Of a stretch of 64,000 nt of DNA, positions 50,191 through 59,620 are shown piece after piece. The stretch comes from an uncultured Lysobacter sp. (lineage in GTDB: Bacteria > Pseudomonadota > Gammaproteobacteria > Xanthomonadales > Xanthomonadaceae): positions 9,764-73,763 of the forward strand of contig CAMLID010000013.1 of assembly GCA_946480055.1 (NCBI GenBank), in the 5' to 3' direction. Under the pieces are notes generated by a model. The model was not told where the DNA came from, searched no databases, and worked only from the letters and a program-made list of their open reading frames with translations. The position numbers and the translations under genes are program-made. Each line of letters starts with the position of its first letter. Within the stretch, counting starts at the first letter, position 1.

Positions 50191-50499
50191 GCTGGGGGCG
50201 TCATCCGGAGAGGTGCGGCGGCCGCACGCGGCCCGCGTGGGGTCGCAAGTTTCGGCAGCTTGGCGGGCTGAGGCTGAACGGGGATGCAGCGCGGTCATTG
50301 TCGCAGGTTCCACGGCGACGCCACGCGAACGGCACCATCGTCGTGCCGTCGATGCTGGACGGCACGGATTAAGAAGGCTTTAAGCGCCGGTGTTACGGAT
50401 GCGACGTGTTGCCGGGCGGCATCGATGGCCCGCTGCCGCACGCTTCGCCGCCGTAAAAGGAACGCCACGCGTGCGTCCGCGCTGCGGCAAGATGTCGCG
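50191..50499. other. Intergenic region between mlaF and recC
   Basis: These 309 bases separate divergent mlaF and recC. I support no gene in it. It contains a TTAAG-type box (50368-50384) and several long GC-rich stretches. The recC promoter is expected in the right half, near the box, but I cannot point to a good -35/-10 pair. Confidence 0.5.
50368..50384. promoter_or_regulatory. PmrA/QseB-type box upstream of recC
   Basis: ATTAAG-N5-TTTAAG at 50368-50384 has the same hexamer-N5-hexamer layout as the boxes at 21569-21605, within a GC-rich region. It lies 115 bases before the recC start. A single box this good could be by chance, so regulation of recCBD by an OmpR-type regulator is only a hypothesis. 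Confidence 0.45.
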
Positions 50500-53400
50500 A
50501 TGCCCGGCCGTCCAGACTTCCGTCTCTACCACTCCAATGCACTGGACGTGCTGGCCGGGCTGCTGGCGCAGGAGCTGCGCACACCCGCGCCCGGGCAGTC
50601 GGCGCTGGCGCCGGACATGGTCCTGATCCCGCAGGTGGCGATGCGGCGCTGGCTGCAGGCGACCCTGGCCCAGGCCTACGGCATCGCCGCCAATCTCGAA
50701 TTCCTGACCCCGGGCGAGTTCGTCCAGCGCGCGCTCGACGCCAACGTGCCCGGCGTGGAGGACGACATCGGCGCCGACGCGCTGCGCTGGCGTCTCTATA
50801 AGGAGCTCTCGCATCCGGCCACGCTGCGCGAACCGGCGCTGGCCGAATTGCGCGGCTATCTGGCCGGCGCCGACCCGCTCAAGCCCTGGTCGCTGGCCGG
50901 CGAGCTGGCGGGCCTGTTCGAGAAGTACCAGGCCTGGCGCCGCGACTGGCTGCTGGCCTGGGACGCGGGCCAGGCCCGCGACGACGCCCAGGCCGCGCTC
51001 TGGCGCCGCGTCGCCGGCGGGCGCCAGTACCGCGCGCGCCGCATCGGCGACTACCTGGCGCGATACGGCGGCGACGACGCGCCGGCGCCGGCCGGCCTGC
51101 CGCCGCGACTGTTCGCCTTCGCCACCCTCAACGTCTCGCCCGACGTGCTGCGGGTGATCGCGACCCAGGCCCGCGCCGGCGTGCTGCATTTCTATCTGCC
51201 CACGCCGACCCGCAAGTACTGGGGCGACCTGGCGACTTACGCCGAGCGCCTGCGCCTGGACGAAGCCGGCGCGCTGGCCGAGACCGACGACGACAACCCG
51301 CTGCTGCAGGCCTGGGGCGCGGCCGGCCGCGACTTCATGGCGGTGCTGGGCGGCTACGAGGTGGTGCACCCCTCGGGCGAGATCGCCGCCTACGCCGATC
51401 CCGAATCCGATCCCGCCGACGACCCGGCCGGCGACAGTCTGCTCAAGCGCCTGCAGCGCGACCTGCTGCACCGGCGCGCGCCGGCGATACCGGCGTGGCG
51501 CGACCGCGTCGATGCGGCCGACTCCAGCCTGCAGGTCCACGCCTGCCACACCCGATTGCGCGAAGTGCAGGTGCTGCACGACCAACTGCGCGGCCTGCTC
51601 GAAGACCCGCGCTTCGATCCGCCGCTGCAGCCGCGCGAAATCGCGGTGCTCGCGCCCGACATCGATCCCTACGCGCCGCACATCGCCGCGGTGTTCGGCG
51701 GCCTGGCCGGGCGCCCGGGCTTCATTCCCTATGCGTTGGCCGACGTCAGCCCGCTCGCCGCCGAACCGCTGGCCGACGTGTTCCTGCGCCTGCTCGCGCT
51801 GCCGGTGTCGCGCTTCGGCCTGAGCGAGATCCTCGACCTGCTGGCCACGCCCGCGATCGCCGACGCCGCCGGCCTGGACGCGCCCGCGTTCGAGCGCCTG
51901 CACGCCTGGCTACACGAGGCCGGCGCGCGCTGGGGCATCGACGACGCCCACCGCGCCCGCCACCAGGCCCCGGTCGACGACGCCTACACCTGGCGCTTCG
52001 CCCTCGACCGCCTGCTGATCGGACATGCCAGCGGCGGCGACGACGACATCGCCGGGGTCGCGCCGTACACCGAACTCGAAGGCAGCGCGCTGGACGCGCT
52101 GGACGCGCTGATCCGTTTGCTGCGCGTGCTCGCCCGCTATGAGCGCGCGCTGGCCGCGGCGATGACGCCGGCGCAGTGGCGCGACCGTCTGCTGAGCCTG
52201 TTGCAGGCGTTGTTGCCGCAGCGACCGCGCGAGTCCGGCGACCTGCGCACCCTGGAGCGCCTGCGCCTGCTGGTGGAAGGCTTCGCCCGCGACGCCGAGC
52301 GCGCCGGCTTCGACGCGCCGGTGCCGGCCGAAGTGGTGCGCGCGCATTTCCGCGCCGCCCTGAGCGACGCCGACACCCGTGCGCCGCTGCTCACCGGCGG
52401 CGTCAGCTTCGGCCGCATGGTGCCGATGCGCCTGATCCCGTTCCGTGCGATCTGCCTGCTCGGCATGAACGACGGCGACTACCCGCGCCGCGATCCGGTC
52501 GGCGGCCTCAACCGCCTCGCCGCCGAACTGGGCACCACGGCGCGCCGCCACGGCGACCGCTCGCTGCGCGAGGACGATCGTTTCCTGTTCCTGCAGCTGT
52601 TCGTGGCTGCGTCCGAAGTGCTGTACCTGAGCTACCTGGGCGCCGATCCGCGCGACGGCAGCGCGCGCGAGCCTTCGCCGCTGGTGTCGGAACTGCTGGA
52701 CGTGGCCGCGCGTTACCACCGCGAACCCGACGCCGCGCGCGCCGCCCTGATCGTGCACGAACCGCTGCAGCCGTTCTCGCCGGCCGCGTTCGGCGCCGGC
52801 GACGAGGCCGATGGCGCGCTCGAACCGCGCCGCTACAGCTACCGCGGCGAATGGCGCCCGGCGGCGCAGGCCGGCGCCGGCGAACGCAGCGAACTCGGCC
52901 CCTGGATCGAACATCCGCTCACGCCGGTCGAGCTAGCGCCGCGGATCGCGCTGGCCGACCTGCGCGCGTTCCTGCGCGATCCGCCGGGCGCGTTCCTGCG
53001 CCAGCGCCTCAACCTGCGTCTGCCCGACGCGGGCGACGCCGACGACGACGTCGAACCGTTGCTGCTGCCCGGCCGCGGCCTGCAGCGCCAGCAACTGCAG
53101 CAGGCGGTGTACGAGGCGCTGCTGGCCGGGCAAGGCGAGGGCCTGCAGGCGCGCCTGCGCGCTCGCGCGCTGCTGCCGTCCGGGCCGCTGGGCCGGCGCC
53201 AGCTCGACAGCCTGCTCGCCGAAGTGCGGCCCTACGCCGAGGCCTTCGCGCGCTGGCGCGAGGATCAGGCGCCGCAGTCGCAGCACTTCGAACTCGAACT
53301 CGGCGCGCAGCGGCTGCACGGCCGCATCGACGAGCTCTACGCCGCCGGCCTGGCGCGCCTGCGCTTCGGCAAACTGCACGGGCCGGCGCAGATCGCGCAC

Positions 53401-53838
53401 GGCCTGGATTGGCTGGTGCTGTCGGCGCTGGGCGATGCGCGCCCCTTGGCGCAATTCGCCGAGGCCGGCGGCGGCGTCGGGCCTAGCCTGCGTGCGGCGC
53501 TCGCACCCGCGCAGGCGCGCACCGCGCTGGACGCGCTGCTGCGCCTGCGCGCGCACGGCCTGCGCGAACCGCTGCCGTTTCTGCCGCGCGCGGGCTGGCT
53601 CTGGTACCTGGCCGACAGCGAAGGCCGCGACGCCTGGAACCAGGCCGCGCTGCAATGGCACGGCGGCAGCCACAGCTGGAGCGAGGCCGAGGCCGGCGGC
53701 GCACGTTTGGCGCTGCGCGGCCACGATCCGTTCGCCGCCACCGCCGAGGGCGCGGCCCTGGCCGACGAGTTCCGCGCCATCGCGCGGCTGGTGTTCGACG
53801 CCGTCGTGCACGGCCGCAGCGAGGAGGACGCGCGATGA
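50500..53838 (+). CDS. recC: Exodeoxyribonuclease V gamma subunit
   Basis: A 1112-residue RecC protein, which recognises Chi in E. coli and holds the RecBCD complex together. It begins FRLYHSNALDVLAGLLAQEL; motifs include DMVLIPQVAMRRWLQATLAQAYGIAAN, VHACHTRLREVQVLHDQLRGLLE, LRLLVEGFARDAER, MVPMRLIPFRAICLLGMNDGDYPRRDPVGG (in family form) and DRFLFLQLFVAASEVLYLSYLG. RecC is a degenerate helicase, so it lacks a Walker A. Start at ATG 50500 fits the family; the open frame before it is intergenic. It overlaps recB by 4 nt. Confidence 0.95.
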   Translation: MPGRPDFRLYHSNALDVLAGLLAQELRTPAPGQSALAPDMVLIPQVAMRRWLQATLAQAYGIAANLEFLTPGEFVQRALDANVPGVEDDIGADALRWRLYKELSHPATLREPALAELRGYLAGADPLKPWSLAGELAGLFEKYQAWRRDWLLAWDAGQARDDAQAALWRRVAGGRQYRARRIGDYLARYGGDDAPAPAGLPPRLFAFATLNVSPDVLRVIATQARAGVLHFYLPTPTRKYWGDLATYAERLRLDEAGALAETDDDNPLLQAWGAAGRDFMAVLGGYEVVHPSGEIAAYADPESDPADDPAGDSLLKRLQRDLLHRRAPAIPAWRDRVDAADSSLQVHACHTRLREVQVLHDQLRGLLEDPRFDPPLQPREIAVLAPDIDPYAPHIAAVFGGLAGRPGFIPYALADVSPLAAEPLADVFLRLLALPVSRFGLSEILDLLATPAIADAAGLDAPAFERLHAWLHEAGARWGIDDAHRARHQAPVDDAYTWRFALDRLLIGHASGGDDDIAGVAPYTELEGSALDALDALIRLLRVLARYERALAAAMTPAQWRDRLLSLLQALLPQRPRESGDLRTLERLRLLVEGFARDAERAGFDAPVPAEVVRAHFRAALSDADTRAPLLTGGVSFGRMVPMRLIPFRAICLLGMNDGDYPRRDPVGGLNRLAAELGTTARRHGDRSLREDDRFLFLQLFVAASEVLYLSYLGADPRDGSAREPSPLVSELLDVAARYHREPDAARAALIVHEPLQPFSPAAFGAGDEADGALEPRRYSYRGEWRPAAQAGAGERSELGPWIEHPLTPVELAPRIALADLRAFLRDPPGAFLRQRLNLRLPDAGDADDDVEPLLLPGRGLQRQQLQQAVYEALLAGQGEGLQARLRARALLPSGPLGRRQLDSLLAEVRPYAEAFARWREDQAPQSQHFELELGAQRLHGRIDELYAAGLARLRFGKLHGPAQIAHGLDWLVLSALGDARPLAQFAEAGGGVGPSLRAALAPAQARTALDALLRLRAHGLREPLPFLPRAGWLWYLADSEGRDAWNQAALQWHGGSHSWSEAEAGGARLALRGHDPFAATAEGAALADEFRAIARLVFDAVVHGRSEEDAR

Positions 53839-56800
53839 GCGAACGCCCGCGCGACCTGTTCGACCCGGCGCCCGCCGTTGTCGCCGTGGACGACGATTTC
53901 CTGCGCGTGCCCCTGCATGGTCTGCACCTGATCGAAGCCAGCGCGGGCACCGGCAAGACCTATACCCTGGCGACCCTGGTCACCCGCCTGGTGATCGAGC
54001 GCGGCCTGCGCGTCGGCCAGATACTGGCCGTGACCTTCACCGACGCGGCCACCCAGGAACTGCGCGAACGCCTGCGCCGGCGCCTGCTGCTGGCCGCGCG
54101 CATCGCCGCCGACGATCCCGCGCTGCCCGCAGCCGACGACGACGGCGAGCGCGCGGTCACCCGCGCCCTGATCGCCGCGCGTTTGAACGAGGAAGCGCCG
54201 GCGGCTTTGCGCGCGCGCCTGCAGCGCGCTGCGCGCGAGATCGATCTGGCCGCGGTGGTCACCATCCACGGCTTCTGCGCGCGCGTGCTCAGCGAGCACG
54301 CCCTGGAAACCGGGCAGGCCTTCCTGGCGCCGGAGATGATCGGCAGCGACCGCGAGCTGCGCGACGAGGTCGCGGTCGACCTGTGGCGCGCGCTCGGCAC
54401 CGACGCGGTCGCCGCCGAACTGCTGCAGGCGCGCTGGCCGGCCGGTCCCCCGGCGCTGGCCGCCGACCTGGGCGCGTTGCTGCGCGCAGCGCGGCTGCGG
54501 CCGCCGCTGCCCGCGGCCACGCCCGATCCGCTGCCGCTGCTGCAGGCGCGCGCCGACGCCCTGCGCCAGAGCTATCTGCAACACGGCGCGCAGGCCTTCG
54601 CCGATCTGGAAGCGGCGATGGCGGCCAAGGTGCTCAACGGCCAGACCTGGCGCGCCGAACTGCCCGGCGCCCTGCACGAGGCGCTGGCGCGCTGGTGCGC
54701 GAACGGCGACGCCGGCGCGCGCATCGAACCGCGCATCGACCGCATGACCCCGGCCGCATTGGCCGACCGCACCAACAAGGGCAAGCAGGCGCAGACCCCG
54801 AGCTCGCCGCTGTTTCTGGCCCTGGCCGATTACCTCGACGCCGCCGCCGCGCGTGCGCAATGGCTGGACGCGCAAGGCCTGGCGCTGGTGCACCGCGTGC
54901 GCGACGAAGCCGCGGCGCGTCTGGCCGAGCTCAAGCGCGTGCGCCGCGTGCAGACCTACGACGACCTGATCGACGGCGTCGCCGATGCCCTGGCCGGCCC
55001 GCACGCGGAGGCGCTGATCGCACGGCTGCGCGCGCAGTACGCGGTCGCCCTGGTCGACGAGTTCCAGGACACCGACGCGCGCCAGTGGGCGATCTTCGAA
55101 CGCGTGTTCGGGCCCAGCGGCGGAGACGACGTCAGTCTGTTCCTGATCGGCGATCCCAAGCAGGCGATCTACGGCTTCCGCGGCGGCGACGTCCACACCT
55201 ACCTCGCGGCCGCGGGTCAGGCCGAGCAGGCGCCGCCGCTGCGCCGCAACTTCCGCTCGCGGCCGTCGCTGCTGCGTGCGGTCGAAGCGCTGTACCGGCG
55301 CGCCGGTGCCGACGCCTTCGTCGATGCGCGCATCGGTTTCCTTGCGGTCGAGCCCGGCGGCGTGGTCGCCGACGATGCATTGCTGCGCGACGGCCGTCGC
55401 GCGCCCGCGCTGACCCTGCGCCGCTTGCCGGCACCCGACGACGGGCGTAAGCAAGCGCAGTGGAGCGCGCCGGAATCGCGCGAACTGGCGACCCGCGCCT
55501 GCGTCGCCGCGATCCACGCCTGGCTCGCCGACACGCGCGCTGGCGACGCCAGCATCGATGGCCGTCCGCTGCAGCCGGCCGACATCGCGGTGCTGGTGCG
55601 CAGCCACGACGAGGCCGCGCGCGTGCAGCGCGCCCTGGTCGCCGCCGGCATTCCGGCGGTCGCGGCCGGGCGCCGGAGCGTGTTCGCGACCGAACAGGCG
55701 CAGGAACTGCTGGCCCTGTTCGACGCCCTGCTCCAACCCGGCGACGGCGGCCGCCTGCGTGCGGCGCTGGCGAGCGTGTTCCTGGGCCTGGACGCGGACT
55801 CGATCGCGCGCCTGGACAGCGACGAGTTGTGGCAGCGCGACTGGCAGCTGCGTGCGCTGGAGTGGCGCGAGCGCTGGCAGCGCCACGGCCCCTTGGCCCT
55901 GGTCGCCGACCTGTGCGCGCAGCAGGCGCCGCGTCTGCTCGCGCTCAACGACGGCGAGCGTCGCCTGACCAACCTGCTGCAACTGGGCGAAGCGCTGCAG
56001 GAGGCCGACGCCCAGGCCCTGGGCCTGCACGGCCTGGTCGACTGGCTGCGCCTGCGCATCGCCGAGGCCGACGACAACGACGAACAGCAGCAACTGCGTC
56101 TGGAATCCGACGCGCGCCGGGTCCAGATCCTGACCCTGCACAAGAGCAAGGGCCTGGAGTTCGGTTTGGTGTTCCTGCCGTTCGCGGCGATCGGGCGCGA
56201 ATCGCGCGGCGGCCGCCATTGCGAATACCCCGACGACGACGGCCGAGTGCTGCAACTGGAAGGCGAGCACGACGACGCGGCCACTCCGAGCTGGAACGAG
56301 GCGCGCAACCGCTCCTTGCGCGAGGCCGCGGCCGAGGACGCGCGCTTGCTCTACGTCGGCCTGACCCGTGCAAAGCACGCGTTGTGGCTGGCGACCGGGC
56401 CGCTGTACCTGGGCGCGTCGACGCCGTTGGCGCCGATGCTGGACGACATCGCCGCGCTCGCCACCGGCGACGATCACGACATCGCGGTGGACGACGGTGC
56501 GCCCGAACCGCGTCCGCTGCCGCTGCCGCCGGAAGCGGGCGGCGCGGTGCCGCCCGCGCGTACGGTGCGTCGCGGTCTGTCGCGCGACTGGTGGGTGCAC
56601 AGCTTCACCCAGCTCACCCGCGAGGACGCCGGCCACCGCGTGCAGGACGAGCGCGGCGCCGAGGACGAACCCGAACCGCTGATCCTGCCCGCGCCGCACG
56701 AACTGCCCATCGACGTGATGGAGCTGCGTTTCTCCGGCAGCCGCTTCGGCAACGCCGTGCACACCGCTTTGGAGCGTTGCGATTTCGCCGCATGGCAACA

Positions 56801-57470
56801 CTGGCGCCGCCTCGGCCTGGTGCCGGACGGACAGGAGCCGCTGCTGCGCACGGCGATGCACGAGCAGGGCTACACCGATGCCGATATCGACAGCGGCGGC
56901 CTGGACACCCTGGCGCGCCTGGTCGGCGCGACGCTCACCGCGACCCTGCCCGAAGGCGCGCGTTTGAGCGACCTGCCACCGACCGCGCTGCGCGCCGAAA
57001 TGGAATTCCACTTCGCGCTCAACGACGCATCGACCGCGGCTTTGCTGGAGCTGCTGCATGCGCACGGCTGGCTGCGCGCGCGCCAGGCCTTCGGCCATCG
57101 ACGCCGCCTCGATGGTCTGATGACCGGCAAGATCGACCTGGTCTACGTGCACGAGGGCCGCTACTACCTGCTCGACTACAAGACCAACCGTCTGCCGTCC
57201 TACGATGCCGCCGCGATCGAGCGCGCGATGGACGACAGCGAGTACACCCTGCAATCGCTGATCTACACCCTGGCCCTGCATCGCTGGCTGCGGTTCCGGC
57301 TGGGCGCGGACTACGACTACGACCGCGATTTCGGCGGCACCCGTTATCTGTTCTGCCGCGGTCTGGACCCGATCCGCAGCCAGACCGAAGGCGACGGCAT
57401 CCACGCCCAGGTACCGCCGCGCGCGCTGGTCGAAGCGCTGGACGGCTTGTTCGGCGGAGGCGCGGCATGA
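53835..57470 (+). CDS. recB: Exodeoxyribonuclease V beta subunit
   Basis: A 1211-residue helicase-nuclease. Walker A is SAGTGKT (36-42, in LIEASAGTGKTYTLATL). UvrD motifs follow: AVTFTDAATQELRERL, TIHGFCARVLSEHA, VDEFQDTDARQWAIF (Walker B), LIGDPKQAIYGFRGGDV, ILTLHKSKGLEF and YVGLTRAKHAL. The C-terminal nuclease has Asp1101 (KIDLVYV), Asp1114 and Lys1116 (LLDYKTNRL), with the same 13 and 2 spacings as E. coli RecB Asp1067, Asp1080 and Lys1082. ATGA overlaps on both sides couple it to recC and recD. Confidence 0.97.
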   Translation: MSERPRDLFDPAPAVVAVDDDFLRVPLHGLHLIEASAGTGKTYTLATLVTRLVIERGLRVGQILAVTFTDAATQELRERLRRRLLLAARIAADDPALPAADDDGERAVTRALIAARLNEEAPAALRARLQRAAREIDLAAVVTIHGFCARVLSEHALETGQAFLAPEMIGSDRELRDEVAVDLWRALGTDAVAAELLQARWPAGPPALAADLGALLRAARLRPPLPAATPDPLPLLQARADALRQSYLQHGAQAFADLEAAMAAKVLNGQTWRAELPGALHEALARWCANGDAGARIEPRIDRMTPAALADRTNKGKQAQTPSSPLFLALADYLDAAAARAQWLDAQGLALVHRVRDEAAARLAELKRVRRVQTYDDLIDGVADALAGPHAEALIARLRAQYAVALVDEFQDTDARQWAIFERVFGPSGGDDVSLFLIGDPKQAIYGFRGGDVHTYLAAAGQAEQAPPLRRNFRSRPSLLRAVEALYRRAGADAFVDARIGFLAVEPGGVVADDALLRDGRRAPALTLRRLPAPDDGRKQAQWSAPESRELATRACVAAIHAWLADTRAGDASIDGRPLQPADIAVLVRSHDEAARVQRALVAAGIPAVAAGRRSVFATEQAQELLALFDALLQPGDGGRLRAALASVFLGLDADSIARLDSDELWQRDWQLRALEWRERWQRHGPLALVADLCAQQAPRLLALNDGERRLTNLLQLGEALQEADAQALGLHGLVDWLRLRIAEADDNDEQQQLRLESDARRVQILTLHKSKGLEFGLVFLPFAAIGRESRGGRHCEYPDDDGRVLQLEGEHDDAATPSWNEARNRSLREAAAEDARLLYVGLTRAKHALWLATGPLYLGASTPLAPMLDDIAALATGDDHDIAVDDGAPEPRPLPLPPEAGGAVPPARTVRRGLSRDWWVHSFTQLTREDAGHRVQDERGAEDEPEPLILPAPHELPIDVMELRFSGSRFGNAVHTALERCDFAAWQHWRRLGLVPDGQEPLLRTAMHEQGYTDADIDSGGLDTLARLVGATLTATLPEGARLSDLPPTALRAEMEFHFALNDASTAALLELLHAHGWLRARQAFGHRRRLDGLMTGKIDLVYVHEGRYYLLDYKTNRLPSYDAAAIERAMDDSEYTLQSLIYTLALHRWLRFRLGADYDYDRDFGGTRYLFCRGLDPIRSQTEGDGIHAQVPPRALVEALDGLFGGGAA

Positions 57471-59302
57471 GCCTGATCGACGCCCTGCTGCGACGCGGCC
57501 GCCTGCGCACGGTCGACCATGCCCTGGCGCAGTCGCTGCGCCGGCTCGATCCGGCCACGCAGGAACTGGTCCTGGCCGGCGCCGCGCTGGCTTCGCGCGC
57601 GATCGCCGACGGCCATGCCGCGTTCGATCCCGAGCTGCCCGGCGAAGAGGTCGCGGACATCGTGCTGGTCGAGCCGCGGCAGTGGTCGGCGGCGCTGCAG
57701 GCCTCGTCCTGGATCGCCACGCCCGCAGACGAAAATCCGGCCGACCCCGGCGCGCCGCTGGTGCTGGAGCGCGGCCTGCTCTACCTGCGCCGTTATCGCG
57801 AATACGAACGCCGCCTGGCCGCGCGCCTGCGCGCGCTGGCCGCGCACGCGCCGCCGCAGGCCGATGCCGCCGCGCTGGTGCCCTTGTTCGCGGCCTTGTT
57901 CCCGCAGGCGCGCGACGGCGACCGCCAGGCGCGCGCGGCGGCGCTGGCCTTGGCGCGCGCCCTGCTGCTGGTCACCGGCGGGCCCGGCACCGGCAAGACC
58001 ACCACGGTCGCGCGCTTGCTGCTGCTGTTGATCGCCCAGGCGCGCCAGTCCGGCGCGCCGCCGCCGCGGATCGCCCTGGCCGCGCCGACCGGCCGTGCCG
58101 CCGAGCGCATGGCCGAAAGCCTGCGTGCGGCGGCCGCGTCGCTGCGGCTCGTGGCGGGCGTCGATCCCGCGCTGTGCGAGGCCCTGCCGGTGGAAGCGCG
58201 TACCCTGCATCGGCTGCTGGGCACGCTGCCCGACAGCCCGCGCTTCCGTCACGACGCGCGCGATCCCTTGCCGTACGACGCGATCGTCGTCGACGAGGCC
58301 TCGATGGTCGACCTGCCGCTGATGTGCAAGCTGGTCGAGGCCGTGCCCGACGGCGCACGCCTGATCCTGCTGGGCGACCGCGACCAGCTGCCTTCGGTCG
58401 AAGCCGGCGACGTGCTGGCCGCGATCGTCGATGCCGCGGGCGAGGAAGAGGCCATGCCGGCGTCGATCGCGCGAGCCTTGCAGCCCTTGCTCGGCGACAG
58501 CCTGTCTGTGGACGACGGCATGCCGACCGCGCCGTTGGCCGGGCATCGCGTGCATCTGCAACGCGGCTACCGCCAAGCCGAAAGTCTGGACCTGGCCCCG
58601 CTCGCGCAAGCCACGCGCGCCGGCGACGCCGACACCGCCCTGGCTCTGCTGCGCAGCGGCGAACTGCGCGGCGTGAGCTTCCACGAGGATGCGATCGATC
58701 CCTTGTCCGGCCCCGGCCGCGAGCGGCTGTTGGGCGAATGGCGCACATTGGCCGCGGTCGAGGATCCCGCCCAGGCCTTGGCCCTGGCCGCGCGCGTGCG
58801 TCTGCTGACCGCGCTGCGCGACGGCGCGCAGGGCGCCGCTCCCTTGAATGCGCGCATCGAGGAAGCGCTGGCCGGCAGCCACCGACCGGCGTACTTCCAG
58901 GGCCGTTTGCTGCTGATCACCGAGAACAGCTACCGCCACGGTCTGTTCAACGGCGACATCGGCGTCTGTTTGCGCCCGACCGACGGCGCGCGTGAGAGCG
59001 ACGGCCCGGTCGCCTGGTTCGCCGGCGGCAGCGAGGGCGTGCGCGGTTTCTACCCGGCCGCCTTACCCGCGCATACCGGCGCGTTCGCGATGACAGTGCA
59101 CAAGTCGCAGGGCTCGGAATTCGACAGCGTCTGGCTGCAACTTCCGCGCCAGGACGCGCGCAGCCTGTCGCGCGAACTTCTGTACACGGCGATGACCCGC
59201 GCTCGGCGCGAGCTGCACCTGTGCGCCAGCGAGGCCATCCTGCGCGCGGCGCTGTCGAGGCACGCGATGCGCGTGTCGGGCCTGGCGGCCAGGTTGCGCT
59301 AA
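57467..59302 (+). CDS. recD: Exodeoxyribonuclease V alpha subunit
   Basis: A 611-residue SF1B 5'-to-3' helicase. Walker A GGPGTGKTT (171-179, LLVTGGPGTGKTTTVARLL); then IALAAPTGRAAERMAESLR, RTLHRLLG, VDEASMVDLPLMCKLVEAV (Walker B), LILLGDRDQLPSVEAGDVLA and AMTVHKSQGSEFDSVWL, LLYTAMTRARRELHL. The N-terminal RecD-type domain spans 1-110. Overlaps recB by 4 nt. It is last in the recCBD operon. The E. coli gene order differs, because ptrA lies between recC and recB there. Confidence 0.96.
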   Translation: MSLIDALLRRGRLRTVDHALAQSLRRLDPATQELVLAGAALASRAIADGHAAFDPELPGEEVADIVLVEPRQWSAALQASSWIATPADENPADPGAPLVLERGLLYLRRYREYERRLAARLRALAAHAPPQADAAALVPLFAALFPQARDGDRQARAAALALARALLLVTGGPGTGKTTTVARLLLLLIAQARQSGAPPPRIALAAPTGRAAERMAESLRAAAASLRLVAGVDPALCEALPVEARTLHRLLGTLPDSPRFRHDARDPLPYDAIVVDEASMVDLPLMCKLVEAVPDGARLILLGDRDQLPSVEAGDVLAAIVDAAGEEEAMPASIARALQPLLGDSLSVDDGMPTAPLAGHRVHLQRGYRQAESLDLAPLAQATRAGDADTALALLRSGELRGVSFHEDAIDPLSGPGRERLLGEWRTLAAVEDPAQALALAARVRLLTALRDGAQGAAPLNARIEEALAGSHRPAYFQGRLLLITENSYRHGLFNGDIGVCLRPTDGARESDGPVAWFAGGSEGVRGFYPAALPAHTGAFAMTVHKSQGSEFDSVWLQLPRQDARSLSRELLYTAMTRARRELHLCASEAILRAALSRHAMRVSGLAARLR

Positions 59303-59322
59303 ACACCGCGCCCAGCTTTGGG

Positions 59323-59349
59323 GTAGGAGCGGCGTAAGCCGCGACCGCG
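59323..59349. repeat. REP-like hairpin (GTAGGAGCGGCG family)
   Basis: GTAGGAGCGGCGTAAGCCGC, then GACCGCG, 20 bases after the recD stop. It is the fourth copy of the family found at 40271-40421, sharing the core GGAGCGGCG and GCCGCGACCGCG. Such elements often flank 3' ends of genes. Confidence 0.82.
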
Positions 59350-59433
59350 CCAATGCACCTACGTCGGAACCTGCCATCGTGCGAAAGGCCAGGGAGCGAG
59401 GGCAAACGAATTTGCGCCTTCGGCGCTGCATTT

Positions 59434-59537
59434 CCTCACCCACACCCCGGCCCGACCCACAGCGGTCGGGCATTCGGTGCAGCGCGAGCCGATGGCTCGC
59501 AAGCGCCGCCCCTCACCCCGCAAGCGGGGGAGGGGAC
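59434..59537. repeat. Composite dispersed repeat, copy 2
   Basis: Matches 45599-45702 over about 100 bases with a few substitutions and small indels; it includes GCGAGCCGATGGCTCGCAAG and the terminal CCCCTCACCCCGCAAGCGGG stem. It lies between recD and the LysR gene (convergent). A further hairpin copy (GCGGTTCGCTCGCGCTCACC family) follows at about 59580. The 318-base gap (59303-59620) holds no gene I can support. Confidence 0.75.
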
Positions 59538-59620
59538 TCATGTGCGATCGGTCGGTGCGGGCGGTGCGACGACGCGATGGTGCGGTTCGCTCGCGCTCAC
59601 CGCGCCCTACGGCTCCGGCC

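Noticed and set aside
50284..50499. N-terminal extension of recC
   Set aside because: The open frame upstream of ATG 50500 is intergenic; family proteins begin near the FRLYHSN segment.
53337..57404. A 1355-codon open frame on the minus strand opposite recB
   Set aside because: recB on the plus strand has all helicase and nuclease motifs. The opposite frame has low-complexity Gln/Arg/Ala composition and no motif; it is a by-product of high GC.
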